DNA of 64,000 bases from Rebecca billardiae RCC1528 (GCA_965240325.2 OZ251253.1:372001-436000), one strand, 5' to 3'; positions 20,871 through 33,067 are shown, counted from the stretch's first letter. The notes: generated from the letters alone by a model not told the origin. A program made the numbers and translations.

Positions 20871-22559
20871 TCATCCGCGCAGCAGCTGGCTCTCGAGCGT
20901 GCGCGTGTACTCGAGCTGCGCCGGCGCATGCGATGCTGGCCCGTCGGCGTCGGTGCTGCTGCGCCGGCGGTCAGGGGAGGCGGGGTGCGGACTGGGTCAG
21001 TACCAAGTGAGAGAGGCGGTGCAGCGTGCTGGGCTGCTGGCTGGCGCAACAGTCGCACCGCGCGCCGGCGCGCGCATGCGTGGGCGGCGACATGGGCGAG
21101 CTGCAGCGCACCTGGAGCCAGCGTCCGCCACCTCGGCGCTCAGCACCTGGCGCAGCACGCGCACGCGCGCAGGGTCCGCCACGTGCTCCGCCACGCGCTC
21201 GGCCGCCTGCAGCCGCGCGCGCACGCCGCGCAGCTCGGCCTGCAGCCGCTCGACTAAACTCTCGCGCGCATGCAGCTGCATCTTCAGCTCGACGATCGCC
21301 TCCACCGCAGCGGCAGCCTCGGGGGTCTCGCCGCTGGCAGCTGGCGACCCGGTGTGACCACCGCCATGCGGGTAAGGGTGCTCGACGCTCGTCACGAGCG
21401 TCGCGAGGAGCGGCGGCGGCTCAGCACCGCTCTCACCGGCAGTGTCGGCCAGCGTGTCCGTGGGAACAGGCGGCGCACCCGCGTCCACACGCGCACCTGC
21501 TGCCGAGCCGATGCCAGCGCTGGCAGACGCAGGGTGCTCGATGGAGGGTGGCATGGCGAGCTGCGCGTGCGCAGGAGCTGGCTGCACCGCATCGGCGGCA
21601 GCGGCTGGCCCCTGCTCAGCCGCGCGTGCAGAAGGGCGGCGTGAAGGCGGCGGCTGCTCGGAGGCGGGCTCCGCTGCTGCTGGTCTGTGCGCAGCCACGC
21701 TCGTGTACTTGCGCTTCACGCAGCGCTCGTTACGCTCGCGCTCGTCCGGCGTGGGGAAGTTGAGCCGTTTGATGCCCACCAGGTGACGCTTGCGCACGAG
21801 TGCATCGTACGCGCGCGCGGCCTCCTCCGCCGTGGCATGTATGCCGGCATAAAGCTTCTTACCGTTGTGATTGGCCTTTCCCACCCATGGCCGTGACCCT
21901 GAGGCACTGGAGGTAATCCCCACAAAGCCGTGGCTCGAGGCATGTGCGGCGTGGCTGGCCTGCAGCTCGAGCTCGCGCTCGTGCGGGGACGGGAAGTTAA
22001 GACGCTTCACGCCGACGAGGCCCTTCTTGCGCACGAGCGCGTCGTACGCGCGCGCAGCCTCGGCGGCAGTCGCGAACATTCCAGATGCGTGGTATTGGAC
22101 GCTGTTTTGTGATACTCTTGCGCGCCACCGCCCCGTCTGTGCATGGTACCACACGCCAAGGAACTCGGAAGGCGACACGTCGCCCATGTTGGCAGGCTGC
22201 TCGCGCTCAGCCCCACCTCCAACCACCGTCTCCGCGGCATCGCCCTCGCCCTCCGTCTCCTGGTTGTAGGGCGTGGCCGCATCTCGCGGCCAAGCGTCGG
22301 TCGAGCCGGACGCCACCCGCTGGGCAACCTGTGCCGCGAGCAGCGCGTGCACCGCGCTGGCGCCTTTGGTCCGGCCGCCACGCGACTCGAGCACCATCGA
22401 GTGCCTCGCCCTCTCGTTCGCGCCTTCAGCCTCGCGCACGCCTGACGCTGGCAAGGCCGTGGCGTCGTCAGCGCGAGCGTCGGCGTTGGAGCCGCCGAGA
22501 CCGAGCTCGCGTGATGCCGACGGAGCCGACGCCGGTGGCATGCAACTCGCCGCCATCAT
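20871..22559 (-). CDS. AP2 array member A5, double-AP2 putative transcription factor
   Basis: Two exons, 22559-21112 and 20958-20871, 511 residues. The start is MMAASCMPPAS, defining with A6 a subfamily with a different N-terminus and 5' flank from A1-A4. Motifs: NERARHSMV, an acidic ETEGEGDAAE patch, AP2 domain 1 at ~131-190 (FLGVWYHAQTGRWRARVS, AAEAARAYDALVRKKG, KRLNFP), and AP2 domain 2 at ~211-265, shortened (GFVGITSSASGSRPWVGK, ATAEEAARAYDALVRKRH). A coiled coil (ELKMQLHARESLVERLQAEL) follows, then exon 2 AQLEYTRTLESQLLRG. Frames are intact and the splice phase is conserved. Confidence 0.82.
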
Positions 22560-22919
22560 CCTTCAATAATCCGCGCCGATCATTCGCGCATGCTCGATTT
22601 GTTCACGTTGTTCACTGTGAATTCACTGTCAATTTCCAAATTGACTTGTGTGGGGCCGGTGCACACGAGCCGAGCTGGGCAGCCGCTCCGCCAGTGAGTA
22701 GGGGGCCCAGCTGCGTCAGGCTGCCGCACAGCGGCCGTCGCGTACGCTGAGCTGCCGCTGCCCAAAGTCGGTCAGCCAGTTTAATGCTGGAGACCATGCT
22801 ACGGTATGCTGGGCATGGACGGGTGATCGTCGAAAGGACGCATCGCTGATGATGCCTAATTGCGGCCCGGTCTGGGTGTGTCAAGTCATCTGCTGCTCAC
22901 TGCGCCGCCGTGGCATGCA
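22560..22919. other. Spacer between A5 and A6
   Basis: A5 5' flank with a lower-GC patch at 22580-22650 containing short TTGTTCAC/GTGAATTC words. No gene recognised. A5 and A6 flanks differ from those of A1-A4. Confidence 0.45.
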
Positions 22920-24624
22920 CTAAGACGGCGGCGCAGCATGGCTGCGAAGAAGCTGGCGTTCGAGCGTGCGCGTGTACTCGAGCTGTGCGCGAGCAGGTGA
23001 TGCCAGCCCGTCTGCGTCTGTGCTACTGCACCAGCAGCCAGGGCGCAGGGCAGTTGCGTGCGGGCCACACAGGCAGGGAGGAAGATGAGGGGTCATCGCC
23101 AAGCACACTGGTAGGCGCAGTTGTGGTAGCGCATGCACAAGAGCGGGCAGCGCGGCGCCGCAGAGCGGCCACGCACCTGGAGCCAGCGCCCGCCACCTCG
23201 GCGCTCAGCACCTGGCGCAGCACGCGCACGCGCGCAGGGTCAGCCACGTGCTCCGCAACGCGCTCGGCCGCCTGCAGCAGCGCGCGCACACCGCGCAGCT
23301 CGGCCTGCAGCCGCTCGACTAAACTCTTGCGCGCATGCAGCTGCATCTTCAGCTCGACGATCGCCTCCACCGCAGCGGCAGCCTCAGGAGTCTCGCCGTC
23401 GTGCGTGGGCGGCGCGATGTGAGCGTCATGTGGGTAAGTGTGCTCGGCGCTGGTCACGAGCGTCGCGAGGAGCGGCGGCGGCTCAGCACCGCTCTCACCG
23501 GCAGTGTCGGCCAGCGTGTCCGCGGGAACAGGCTCACCCGCCTCCGCATGCGCACCTCCGGCAGAGCCGACGCCAACGCTGGCAGGCGCATGGTGCTCCG
23601 TGGAGGGCAGCGTGCCGGGCTGCGCAAGTCCGGCAGCTGGCTGCACCGCATCGACAGCAGCGGCTGGGCCTTGCTCCACCGCGCGTGCAGAAGGGCGGCG
23701 GGCAGGCGGCGGCTGCTCGGAGGCGGGCTCCGCTGCTGCTGGTCTCTGCACGGCATTGATGGTGCACCTGCGCTTCACCGGGCAGCGCTCGTTGAGGTCG
23801 CGCTCGTCTGGCGTGGGGAAGTTGAGCCGTTTGATGCCCACCAGGTGACGCTTGCGCACGAGTGCATCGTACGCGCGCGCGGCCTCCTCCGCGGTGGCAT
23901 GTGTGCCGGTGCGTACACGCTTATAGTTGTGAGAGACAGCTCCTTGCCATGGTCGTGGGCCCGCCTGGCTGCTGGAATTACAGGAAATCCCCACAAAGCT
24001 GTGGCTCGAGGCCCGCGAGGCGCGACCTGCCTGCACCTCGAGCTCGCGCTCGTGCGGGGACGGGAAGTTGAGACGCTTCACGCCGACGAGGCCCTTCTCG
24101 CACACGAGCGCGTCATACGCGCGTGCCGCCTCGGCGGCAGTCGCGAACAATCCAGATGCGTGGCATTGGACGCCCTTGTGTGATACTCTTGCGCGCCACC
24201 GCCCCGTCTGTGCATGGTAGTGCACGCCAACGAAACCAGAACGCGACACGTCGCCCATGCCGGTGGGCTGCCCGCGCTCGTCCCCACCTCCAACCACCGT
24301 CTCCGCGGCATCACCCTCGCCCTCCGTCTCCTGGTTGTAGGGCTTGGCCGCATCTCGCGGCCAAGCGTCGGTCGAGCCAGACGCCACCAGCTGGGCAGCC
24401 TGTGCGGCGAGCAGCGCGTGCACCGCGCTGGCGCCTTTGGTCCGGCCGCCACGCGACTCGAGCACCATCGAGTGCTTGGCCTTCTTGTTCGCGCCTTCAG
24501 CCTCGCGCTCGCTTGGCGCTGGCAGGTCCGTGGCGTCGTCAGCGCGAGCGTCGGCGTTGGAGCCGCCGAGACCGAGCTCGCGTGAAGCCGACGGAACCGA
24601 CGCCGGTGGCATGCAACTCGCCAT
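22920..24624 (-). CDS. AP2 array member A6, double-AP2 putative transcription factor
   Basis: Two exons, 24624-23177 and 23025-22920, 517 residues. The start is MASCMPPAS, as in A5. Motifs: NKKAKHSMV, an acidic patch, AP2 domain 1 (FVGVHYHAQTGRWRARVS, AAEAARAYDALVCEKG) and AP2 domain 2 (SFVGISCNSSSQAGPRPW, ATAEEAARAYDALVRKRH), then the coiled coil (LHARKSLVERLQAELRGV). Exon 2 encodes ARAQLEYTRTLERQLLRSHAAPPS, longer than in the sisters because the usual GGATGA stop is replaced. Intact. It is the outermost, 5'-most member of the array. Confidence 0.82.
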
Positions 24625-24907
24625 CGTTCAATCCGCCGAGCATTTGCGCATGCGGGCATGCGCAGCGGGAGTCCGGCGCGAATCACCGCAACTAACTACG
24701 AGTCCGTGGCGCCGTGCGGGTGCTGCTGGTAAGTCTCTGCTGCTGAGTCTGGTGATAACTGGCACAACCGGCCTACCGGGCCCGGCAGCACCAACGGCGA
24801 CTTGTACGTAGCGGCTTGGGCGGACGAATGGCGCGCACCGCGACATGACTACTATATCAGCATATATCCCCCACACCATGCGCAGTAGCGCGCACCAGCA
24901 CTCGCCG

Positions 24908-25994
24908 TCACGGCGACTGCTCTAGCCCCGCGCCCCTGGGCGGCGGCGGCTCGCCGCGCGCCCTCGCGCGCTCCGCCTCGAGCGCCCAGAGCGCGCCCGG
25001 CGTGGCGCGCGCGAGCTGCTCCGCGCAGCGGCGCCAGCCCGCCCAGTCGGGGCGCCAGAGCTCGGGCGCGTCTCGGAAGGAGATCGCGTGGTCGCGCATG
25101 CACTTGGACTTGATCACGGTGAGGCGCAGGCTCTCCGCGAACGCGGCGCGCAGCTGGCGGAGCAGCGCGAGTGCCTCGAGCGGCCCGTCGTGCCCAGAGA
25201 GCCCGCCGACGTCGACCAGCACGATCGAAAATGCATGGCCGAGGCCGATGAGCGCGCGCACGTCCCAGCCGTCGGCCACCTCGAGGCGGAGGCCGGCGGG
25301 CGAGCGCTTGCGCGCGTGCTCGATCACCGAGCGCCCGACGTCCACGCCCACCACCGCGCCCCGCCCGCCCATCCCCGCGAGAGCGCCGTGCACCAGCCGC
25401 GCGGTCACACCCGAGTGGCAGCCGATCTCGAGCACGAGATCGTCCGGACTCAGCGCGGCCAGGACGGCCTGCCGGTACTCGAGCACGCCCATCGCGCAGA
25501 CGGTCACGTGCCGCGGCGGCGCGGCGGACGGCGGGCTCGGCGCCGGCCCGCCGCCGCCGCCGCCCTCGCCCCCGCCCGCACGCGCCGCGCCGCGCGGCCG
25601 CGGCGGCGGCCTCGGCGGCGGCGCCGCCCGCAGCGTCGCTAGTTCGTCTCGCCATCGGATGGCATCGACTGTGTGCGAGGCGTGCGTGGCGAGGAGGCGC
25701 GACTTGAGGACGAGCGCGCGGCACGAGCCGGCGTAGATCCCCACGAGTTGGCGCACCAGCGCCAGCCCGTCGCTCAGCAGGTCGTTCCCCACCAGCACCG
25801 GAATATCCAAAAAGATTAATTCGAATTCGTCGCCGGCATCCAGCCACGCGCGCGCGGAGCACGCGTCCGTGCAGACAAAGTCGAGGCGCGTGGTGCCGAG
25901 CTCGTCGGCGCGCGCCGCGGCGCAGCCCGAGCGGATCGTGTCGCCACCCTTCCGCGCGATGTCCAGCACGACAACGCGCGGCGCGCGCGCGCAC

Positions 25995-26030
<36 letters not shown>

Positions 26031-26416
26031 GCGCCGAGCTGCTCCGCGCGCGCGCCGGACGGCGCCGTCGCCTCGACGAGCGCCTGCAGCACCTCGTCGA
26101 CGGTGCTGCCGACGACGAGGACGCGGTCCGATGGTCTCGCCAGCGAGCTCACGCAGCGCACCTGCTCCGCCGCCGTGCTCGCGCACAGCACGCGCACGCG
26201 CGGCGGCGCGCGGCCGCGCGAGCGCGCGCCCGGGCCGCCGCCCTGCTGCGGTCGCGCGTCGGCGTGTGCTGGCGCGGCGGGCGCGGTGGGCGCTGCGCCC
26301 GCGCGGCTCGGCGGCTGGCGCGCGCGTCGTAGGCGGCGCCACGCCACGCCGGCGAGTACGCACGCGCTCACGCCTAACGCGGCGAGCGCGAGCGCGCCGC
26401 CACGTGGTGCGCGCAT
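24908..26416 (-). CDS. Tandem methyltransferase-fold protein with N-terminal membrane anchor
   Basis: Single exon, 502 residues, ATG 26416; an upstream GTG at 26467 is not used as the start. Residues ~8-27 (ALALAALGVSACVLAGVAW) form a signal anchor, followed by an Arg/Ala/Pro linker. Two Rossmann-like halves follow. The C-terminal half shows SAM-methyltransferase motif I (LVLEIGCHSGVTARLV), an acidic strand-2 end (VVGVDVGRSVIEHARKR) and a later strand (FSIVLVDVGG, then LRLTVIKSK). The N-terminal half repeats the plan (RVLVVGSTVDEVLQALVEA, ... FELIFLDIPV, ... RALVLKSR) but lacks a Gly-rich loop. I infer an internal duplication with a degenerate first copy. Substrate unknown. Long polyglycine tracts interrupt both halves. 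Confidence 0.75.
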
Positions 26417-26654
26417 GGCTTTGCTGCGCCCCGCGTCAAAAGTCGGAGCTGCGGCCGTCCGGCTCACTCCGGCTGCCCAGCAGGCATTCCGGGAGCCGGC
26501 TTGAGGAACGAAGGGCGGAACGGCGGCGAGCGATCTGCGATGGCGGCCGTCAGCGGCCGCGGCGGCCCAACAACTTTGAAGCGATCATCAGGCGGCGAAA
26601 GCCGGCTGCTACTGTACAGTCGCGCGGTCGTGCACGCGCGGCCGCGCGGCGCGC

Positions 26655-27929
26655 CTACTTGCGCTTGCCCTTCCCCCCGGCGCTCCCGCCGAGCCTCCGC
26701 CCGTGCGTCACGAATTGATCGAGCGTCTTCTTCGCCGCGTGCTTGTGCTTCTTCGCGAGCAGCCGCGGGTGCAGCGGGAGGTACGCGTACGGCTGCTGCC
26801 CGTCCGGGCGGCGCACGTCGCCCTTCGCGCCCTGCGCTCCACGCGCGGGGGCACGCCACGCACGGGCAGCCGGCGCCGTGAGCGAGCGCGCGGCGCGCGC
26901 GTCGCCGCCGGCGCGCGCGGCAAGCGAGGGTGGCGCATGCCACGCACACACGGGCCGGCGGTGGGCATGGGCGCACGTGCGACGCGCGTACCGGCTTCTT
27001 CGGCTTGAACTCGTCGCCCATGTACTCGCCGAACCCGCCGCTCCGCCGGCCGCCGCTCCCAGAGCCGCCGCCGCCGTCGCGGCCGGCCGAGCCTGCGCGC
27101 CGGCCGCCCGCGCCGCCCGGCGCGGCCGCCGCGCCGCGCCGCGCGGCGCCGGCGCTGCCATCGAGCTCGATGCCCGTGAGCTGATGCGCGCCCTCGAGCT
27201 GCGCGGCGGTGAGCGCTGGCGCGGTGGCGAGGTGCAGCGGCTCCGCCTGCGCGCGCGCCACGCGCGGGCGCACGGGCGCGCAGGGTCAGGGCGGCGGCGG
27301 CAGCAGGGTGCGGCGCGGCGGCGCGCGCGCACGGCGCGTGCGCGCGCGCGGCGGCGCGGCGGCGCGCACCGCCTCCTCCGCCGCCATGCGCTGGCGCTTG
27401 CCCATCTTCGCGCCGCCCTTGCGCGGCGCGATGCCCGCGCCGCCGCGCGGCCGCGCGCCGCCACCGCCGCCATCGCCCATCTCAGCATCCGGCACCGCGG
27501 CCGCGTCGGCGCGCTCCGCCGCCTGCGCCGCGCGCCGCGCGGCGAGCGCCGCCGCGCCCACGCGCAGAATGCCGTCCGGACCCATCGCCACCGCGCTCTC
27601 CGCCGCGCCGTCCGCGCCTCCGTCATCGTCGTCGTCCTCGTCGTCGTCGCCGACCACGCCGCCGCTGCGCCGCCGCTTCCGCTCGGCCTCGCCGCCGCGC
27701 GACGGCCGCGCGCCGCGCGCGCCGCGCACCGGGCGCTGCAACAGGTCGGAAGGCGCCGCGCCGGCGCCGCGCCGGTGGGTGTCGCCGTCTCCGCCGTCGT
27801 CGTCGTTGGCGTTGGCCGCGGCGGCGAGCGCGTCGGCGGCGGCGGCGGTGGCGTGGCGGCGGTCGAGGCCGAGCGCGTTCAGCAAGGCATCCTCCTCCGC
27901 GGCCGCGGCGCGCTCCGCCGCCGCGCGCC

Positions 27930-27972
<43 letters not shown>

Positions 27973-29200
27973 CGCGCCGGCGGCCGCGGCGCCGCGCGCG
28001 CCGTCCGCCGCGCCGCCGCGCCGCCGCTCGCCGCCCGCGCCGCCGCCCACCGCCTGCGCGTGCGCGCGCCGCGCGTCTCGCTTGGCCGTGCGCTTGCGCT
28101 CGAGCTTCTCGACCTGGGTAAAATAAAAACAGGAATTCAAAGGCGCAAGACAATAATAAACAGTAAACAAGAAATCAAAAGAAAGAAACACATGGACAGA
28201 GAGGGCGCGAGGGGACGTGCGAGAGGGGGCATCAGCGCGAGCGCTGCTTCCGACACACGCAGCCCAGCCGCATGCGCGCGGCGGCGCGCGTGCTGCGCGC
28301 TCGGCGGCGCGCGCGCGCGTGCGCGCGGCCGGCGCGGCCGGCGCGGCCGGCGCGGCGCACTCACCTCGCGCCTGACGTGGCTGACTAGGGCTGCGTGCGC
28401 GCTGGGCGTGCACGCCGCGACGTCGTCGAAGCCGCAGCGCCGGCCGAGCCGCTCGATCAGCACGCGCGCCGCGTGCAGGTGCGGGCTCGCGCCGCCCGCG
28501 GCGGTGACGGAGCTGTCGAGCACGGCGCACAGTCCGGGCAAAATGTCCGGGAGCCGCGCGCCGACGCGCGCCGGAGGCAAGACGACGATGCCGACGCGCA
28601 GCGCGACGAGCGCCGCCCGGACCACCTCCGACGCCGCGTGCTGCGTCAGCAGCAGCGGCGAGCTGTGCGGTGGCGGGCGGCGCGCGGGGCGGGGGCGCGG
28701 GTGGGACGCTGAGCGGCGGCGCGGCGGCGGCGGCGGTCGGGCGCTGCAGGGCGCGCGCGCCGCACGGCCGCGGCCTCGCGCGCGCTGCGGCCCGAGCGCT
28801 CTGCGCGCCCTGCAGCGCCCCCGCCCCTTAGGAGGTGCCCCTTGGGAGAATGCCCGTTAGGGGTAGGAGATAGGAGCTACCCCTTAGGGCGAGGGTTGGG
28901 GGTCGGGGTAGGGGCTGGGCCGTGCAGCGCACGCACGCACGCAGACACACGTGCACACACGCGCGCACACACACACACACGCACACGCACACACGCACAC
29001 ACACACACGCGCACACACGCGCACACACACTCACACACGCACACCTGAGGAGGAGGGACTCGAGCTGCTCCGGTGGGATCTCCGCCGGCAGCTCGCGGCG
29101 CAGCGCGAGGCCGACGCGCGCCGTGCAGTGCAGCGTCGCCGCCACCATGTGCGGCGACTGCCCGGCCAGCCCGGCCGCGAGCGCGCCGAGCGCGCGCGCC

Positions 29201-29258
<58 letters not shown>

Positions 29259-31892
29259 TGCGGCCCGCGTGGCGCGCGCCGTCAACAAGGCGAAGGACGC
29301 CGTCGTACGCGACGGCGCGCGTCTTGAGGTTGGGCTCCTTCGTCGCGAGCACGAGCTCCGAGAGCAGCGCCGGGTCCAGCACCGCGCCGGCCGCGCCCCC
29401 GCCGCCCGCCGACGCCGGCGCCGCGCCGGCGGCGCAGCAGCCGAGCGCGGCCGCGCGCGCCAGCGTCGCAAGGCGCACGTGTCGCGCGGCGGCGGCGCAG
29501 TCCGCGCCCGCCTCGAGCAGCGCGGCGTGGAGCTCGGCGGCGTGCGCGCGGGAGAAGGCCGGGCCGTGCGCGAGCAGCAGCGAGAGCGTCGCGCGGTACG
29601 CCTGCGCGCGGTACCGCCGGGGTTAGGGTTAGGGTTAGGGTTAGGGCGGGCTAGGGCTAGGGTGGCGAGGGCGGCGGCGCGCGCACCGCGCCCCGCCGCT
29701 GCAGACAGCGCGGCGGCGCGCGCGCGCGCGCGCGAGCTCGCGCGCTTGCAGCCCCCAAAACACGCGCGCGCGCGCGCCCGGCCCACGCGCGCACCTTCTT
29801 CTGCACGACCGGCGCCGAGTGCAGCCGAAGCAGCGGGCGCGCCACGCGCCACAGCAGCGCCACCGACGGCTCGTCCAATGAGGGCGCGAGCGAGATTGCA
29901 ATCTCGAGGAGCTCCGCCTGCCGCCGCGCGGTGGGCGGCGTGGGCTTCGGGCCCGCCTCCGGCTCGCCCTCGCCCCCGCCCACCAGCTTCGTCAGCACCG
30001 CCCGGAAGAACGCGCCGAGCGTGCCCGCCGCCGCCGTGCCGGCGAGCGCGCCAATGGCGGCCTCGATCGAAGCGCGGCCGGACGGCGGCGTGACCGCGTG
30101 GACGTTAAATAAAACGGGTAGGAATTTGGGCGCGAAGGCGCCGAGCGCGTCGAGCGCGGCCTGCGCCGCGTCCGCGCGCGCGAGCAGCCCGCCGAACGCG
30201 CCAGACGCGCCCGCGCCGCCGCCGCCTGCCGCCGCCGCGCCCGCCGCCGCGCTCGGCGCCGCCGCCGCCTGCGCGCGCAGCGCGCTAAGGCCGCGCGTGC
30301 GCGCGCGGTTCGCGTCTACGTATGCGCGCAGCGCGGCGCAGACGGCGGGGCGGAGCTCGGTGTGGTTGTTCACCGCCTCGCCCAGCCGGCGCGCCAGCAG
30401 CGGCATCGCGTACGCCCCGTCCTCCGCCGCCGCCGCCACCGGCGGCAGCAACGCCCACACCTGACACCACAGCAGCGCGCGCGTCTTGGCCTGAACGCCC
30501 GCGCCCGCGCCATCGGCGGCGCGCGCCGACGCGAGCAGCGCGTCGGCAAACGGGAGCAGCGTGGAGGCGAAGAAGCCGAGCTCTGCGCGCGCACGTCGGC
30601 GGGAGGGCACGCCGCGCACGCGCGGGGGCGGCCGGGGCGAGCGCGGTTGGCTGGGCGCGCGGCGGCGCGGCGGCGGCGCGCGCGGCGGCGCGGCGCGGCG
30701 GCGCGGCGCGGCGGCGCGGCGCGGCGGCGCGGCGCGCACCGGCGGATCGGCGGATGTGCCGCGCGAGCAGCGGCAGCAGGTACGTGCTGTCCTCGCGGCC
30801 GCCCTCGCGCGCCGCCGCGGCCGCCGCGCCGCCGCCCTGCGTGCCGACGCCCGACTCGGCGTGGTACAGCGGCGAAATTTCCAGAAAGTTCCGAAGGCCG
30901 ACGCACTCGGCCGCGGCGCCGAGCGCGCGCAGGACAGCGGCGAGCCCGGCGCCCTCGGCGTTGTCCTCCTCCTCCGCCTCGTCGGCCTCGCGCGCCGAGC
31001 GCTCCGCCGCCGCCGCGAGCGCCGCCTCGCCGCCCTCCGCGCGCGCCCGCCGCTTGCGCGCCGCGCGCTTGGCCGCGAGCGCGCGCGCGCGCTCGTGCGC
31101 GCCCGCGATCGCTCCGCGCACCGCCGCCAGCCGTCGAATGAGCGCGGCGAGGGCGGCGCGGAGGTGGGCACTGTGCGGCCGGCCGGGGAGCAGCTCGGCG
31201 CCCCCCGCCGCGCCGCCCGCCGCCGCCGGGATCGGCGGCCGGTGCGGCGGCAGGTTGAGGCAGAGCGCCGTAACGGCCGCCAGTAACGGCTTCCGCGCGT
31301 CGACGTGACGGTCGTCCAGGCCGTTACGGAAGGCGTCGGCGAGCGCGCACGCGGCGCCGTCGTCGGGCGGGGGGAGCGGCGCGCCGCCCGCCGCGTGCAC
31401 CGCCTCGACGTACCGCGCGCCGCCGCCGTCGCCGCCGCCGCCGCCGAGCGCGCGCGCCACGTCCACCGCCAGGCCGCGCAGTGCGGCCTCGGCCGCGGCG
31501 CGTACCAGCTCATCAAAGTGGCCCATGCGCGCAAGCAGCAAGCGCACGCACGCGCGCACCGCCTCGGCGGCGTCGTCGCGCGAGGCGGACGCGGCGGCGA
31601 GCGAGGCGCTGCTCCCCGCGCGCGCCGCCGCCGACGCCTCGCTCGCGTGCAGCTGCCGCGCCACCGCCGTCGCCGCCGCGGCGCACACGCGCACGCACGC
31701 CACAAGTGCCGCGCGCGGCGTGTCAGCACTGTCAGCTGGCACGGCGGCAAACGCGCGGAAGACGACGAGGGCCGCGCGCGGCGGGAGCAGCCGCGTGCCC
31801 GCCGCGCCACCCAGGCCGCGAGCACCGCCACTGCCATCCTCTTCCTCGTCGTCATCCCCGCCGCCGCCACTACGGCCGCCGCCGCCACTACG

Positions 31893-31973
<81 letters not shown>

Positions 31974-32879
31974 GCCGCCAAGCGACGGCAGCAGCGCGTC
32001 GGCGGCGATCTGCGTGAGGAGCGGCTGGCCGAGCGCAGGCAGCCGCGCCACCGCCGCCGCCACGCCCGCGCCCTGCGCCGGCGGCAGCGCGGGCAGCACC
32101 CCCGCGCACGCGTTCAGAGCCCAGCACAGCCGCTGCAGCTCGCCCGTGCCCGCAGCGGGCGCGACGCCCGCCGCCGCCGCGCCGCCGATCGTCTTCTCGA
32201 GCCACTTGGCGGTGGGCGCGGCGAAGGGCGCGGGCGCGCCGCCGGCGTCTGCGCCGGCATCGGCGCCGCCCTGCTGCTGCGCCGCCCCCGCCGCGCGTCC
32301 CAGTCCGGGCGGCGAGCCCCGGACCAGTCCGGTGCTCGCGTGCTGCGCCTTTGCGCGCACCTTGGCGTTCGGGTGCAACGCGAGGGAGAGGAGCCAGCGG
32401 TGGAGGCGCCCCGCGTCGGAGCCCGGCTTGGAGAGCCCGGCGCCGCCACTCTCGCGCAGCACCGCCGCCGCGCACGCCACGCACGGCTTGAGCACGCGCG
32501 GCGAGTCGGCGTGCGCGGTGGCGGCGGCGGCGACGAGCGCGGTGAGCCGCGGCGCGCGCGAGCGCAGCACAGCGGGGCTGACGCCTTTGCACGCGACGTG
32601 GAGCACGGCGAGCTGCGCGCCGCACTGCGCCGCCGCCTCCTCCTCCCCCTCCTCCCCCCCGTCCTCCTCCATCGCCTCGTCGTCGCGCGCGGCGGCGCGC
32701 GCGGCCGCCGCGCCGCCCGCCCCCAGGGTCGACTCGAGCGCAGTCACCAGTGTGCCCATGACGGCGAGGGGCGAGGGCTCGATGCCCTGCGCGAGGATGA
32801 CCTCGCGCATGGCGGCGAGCACCGCGTTCTCCTCCCGGAACTTCTTCGGGTGCGCCGTCAGCTCGCCGAAGCACTCCAT
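26655..32879 (-). CDS. RRP12: RRP12-like ribosome biogenesis protein (HEAT/NUC173)
   Basis: Seven exons: 32879-30740, 30582-29795, 29601-29045, 28662-28365, 28113-27370, 27246-26992, 26831-26655; phases agree at all six junctions (~1652 residues). Yeast and animal RRP12 is a nucleolar/nuclear HEAT-repeat export and maturation factor for pre-ribosomes. Matching segments: VLAAMREVILAQG and HPNAKVRAKAQHASTGLVRG in exon 1, LRNFLEISPLYHAESG, ELGFFASTLLPFADALL in exon 2, LKTRAVAYDGVLRLVD in exon 3, and the basic tail EYMGDEFKPKK...AKGDVRR...PYAYLPLHPRLLAKKHKH in exons 6-7. Longer than the usual ~1250 residues because of polyglycine and acidic low-complexity tracts. Compared with animal homologues ~80 N-terminal residues seem absent; I see no upstream exon in the 188-bp divergent promoter. 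Confidence 0.9.
28931..29043. repeat. (CA)n-rich tract at the donor end of RRP12 intron 3
   Basis: Irregular CA/CG dinucleotide run just inside intron 3. On the sense strand it gives a GU-rich sequence directly after the GTGTGC donor. The same intron carries TTAGGG-like words at 28830-28920. Confidence 0.9.
29619..29646. repeat. Telomere-like (TTAGGG)n inside RRP12 intron 2
   Basis: About four to five TTAGGG units. On the RRP12 sense strand they read CCCTAA and lie 17-44 nt upstream of the acceptor, where a branch point (CTAAC) and pyrimidine tract are expected. Confidence 0.9.
29891..29906. repeat. 16-bp palindrome CGAGATTGCAATCTCG, copy 2
   Basis: Inside RRP12 exon 2, sense codons GAG ATT GCA ATC TCG (LLEIAISLAP), the same register as the copies at 3954 and 39124. 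Confidence 0.95.
31893..31977. repeat. (GCC)n tract encoding polyglycine in RRP12
   Basis: About 28 near-perfect trinucleotide units in exon 1 of RRP12, read as glycine on the minus strand. A shorter tract at about 29203-29256 does the same in exon 3. Both are candidates for length polymorphism. Confidence 0.9.
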
Positions 32880-33067
32880 CGCGCGCGCGCGGGTCGCGGC
32901 GTCGAGCGGCCGGGCGCGTGCTCAAGCACGTGCCGGTGGTGAGCAGTGGCCGCACCTTTGCACCAGCAGCCCTGGGCTCTGAGCGCACTCGCCCGGACTT
33001 GCCAACGCCTCGTCCGGACGGCGCCCACCCGCTCCAGCCGAAGCGTGGGCGTAAGTCGGCGCTCGCG
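32880..33067. promoter_or_regulatory. Bidirectional promoter region, RRP12 / SEC14-like
   Basis: 188 bp between divergent ATGs. No named core element is clear. Confidence 0.5.
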
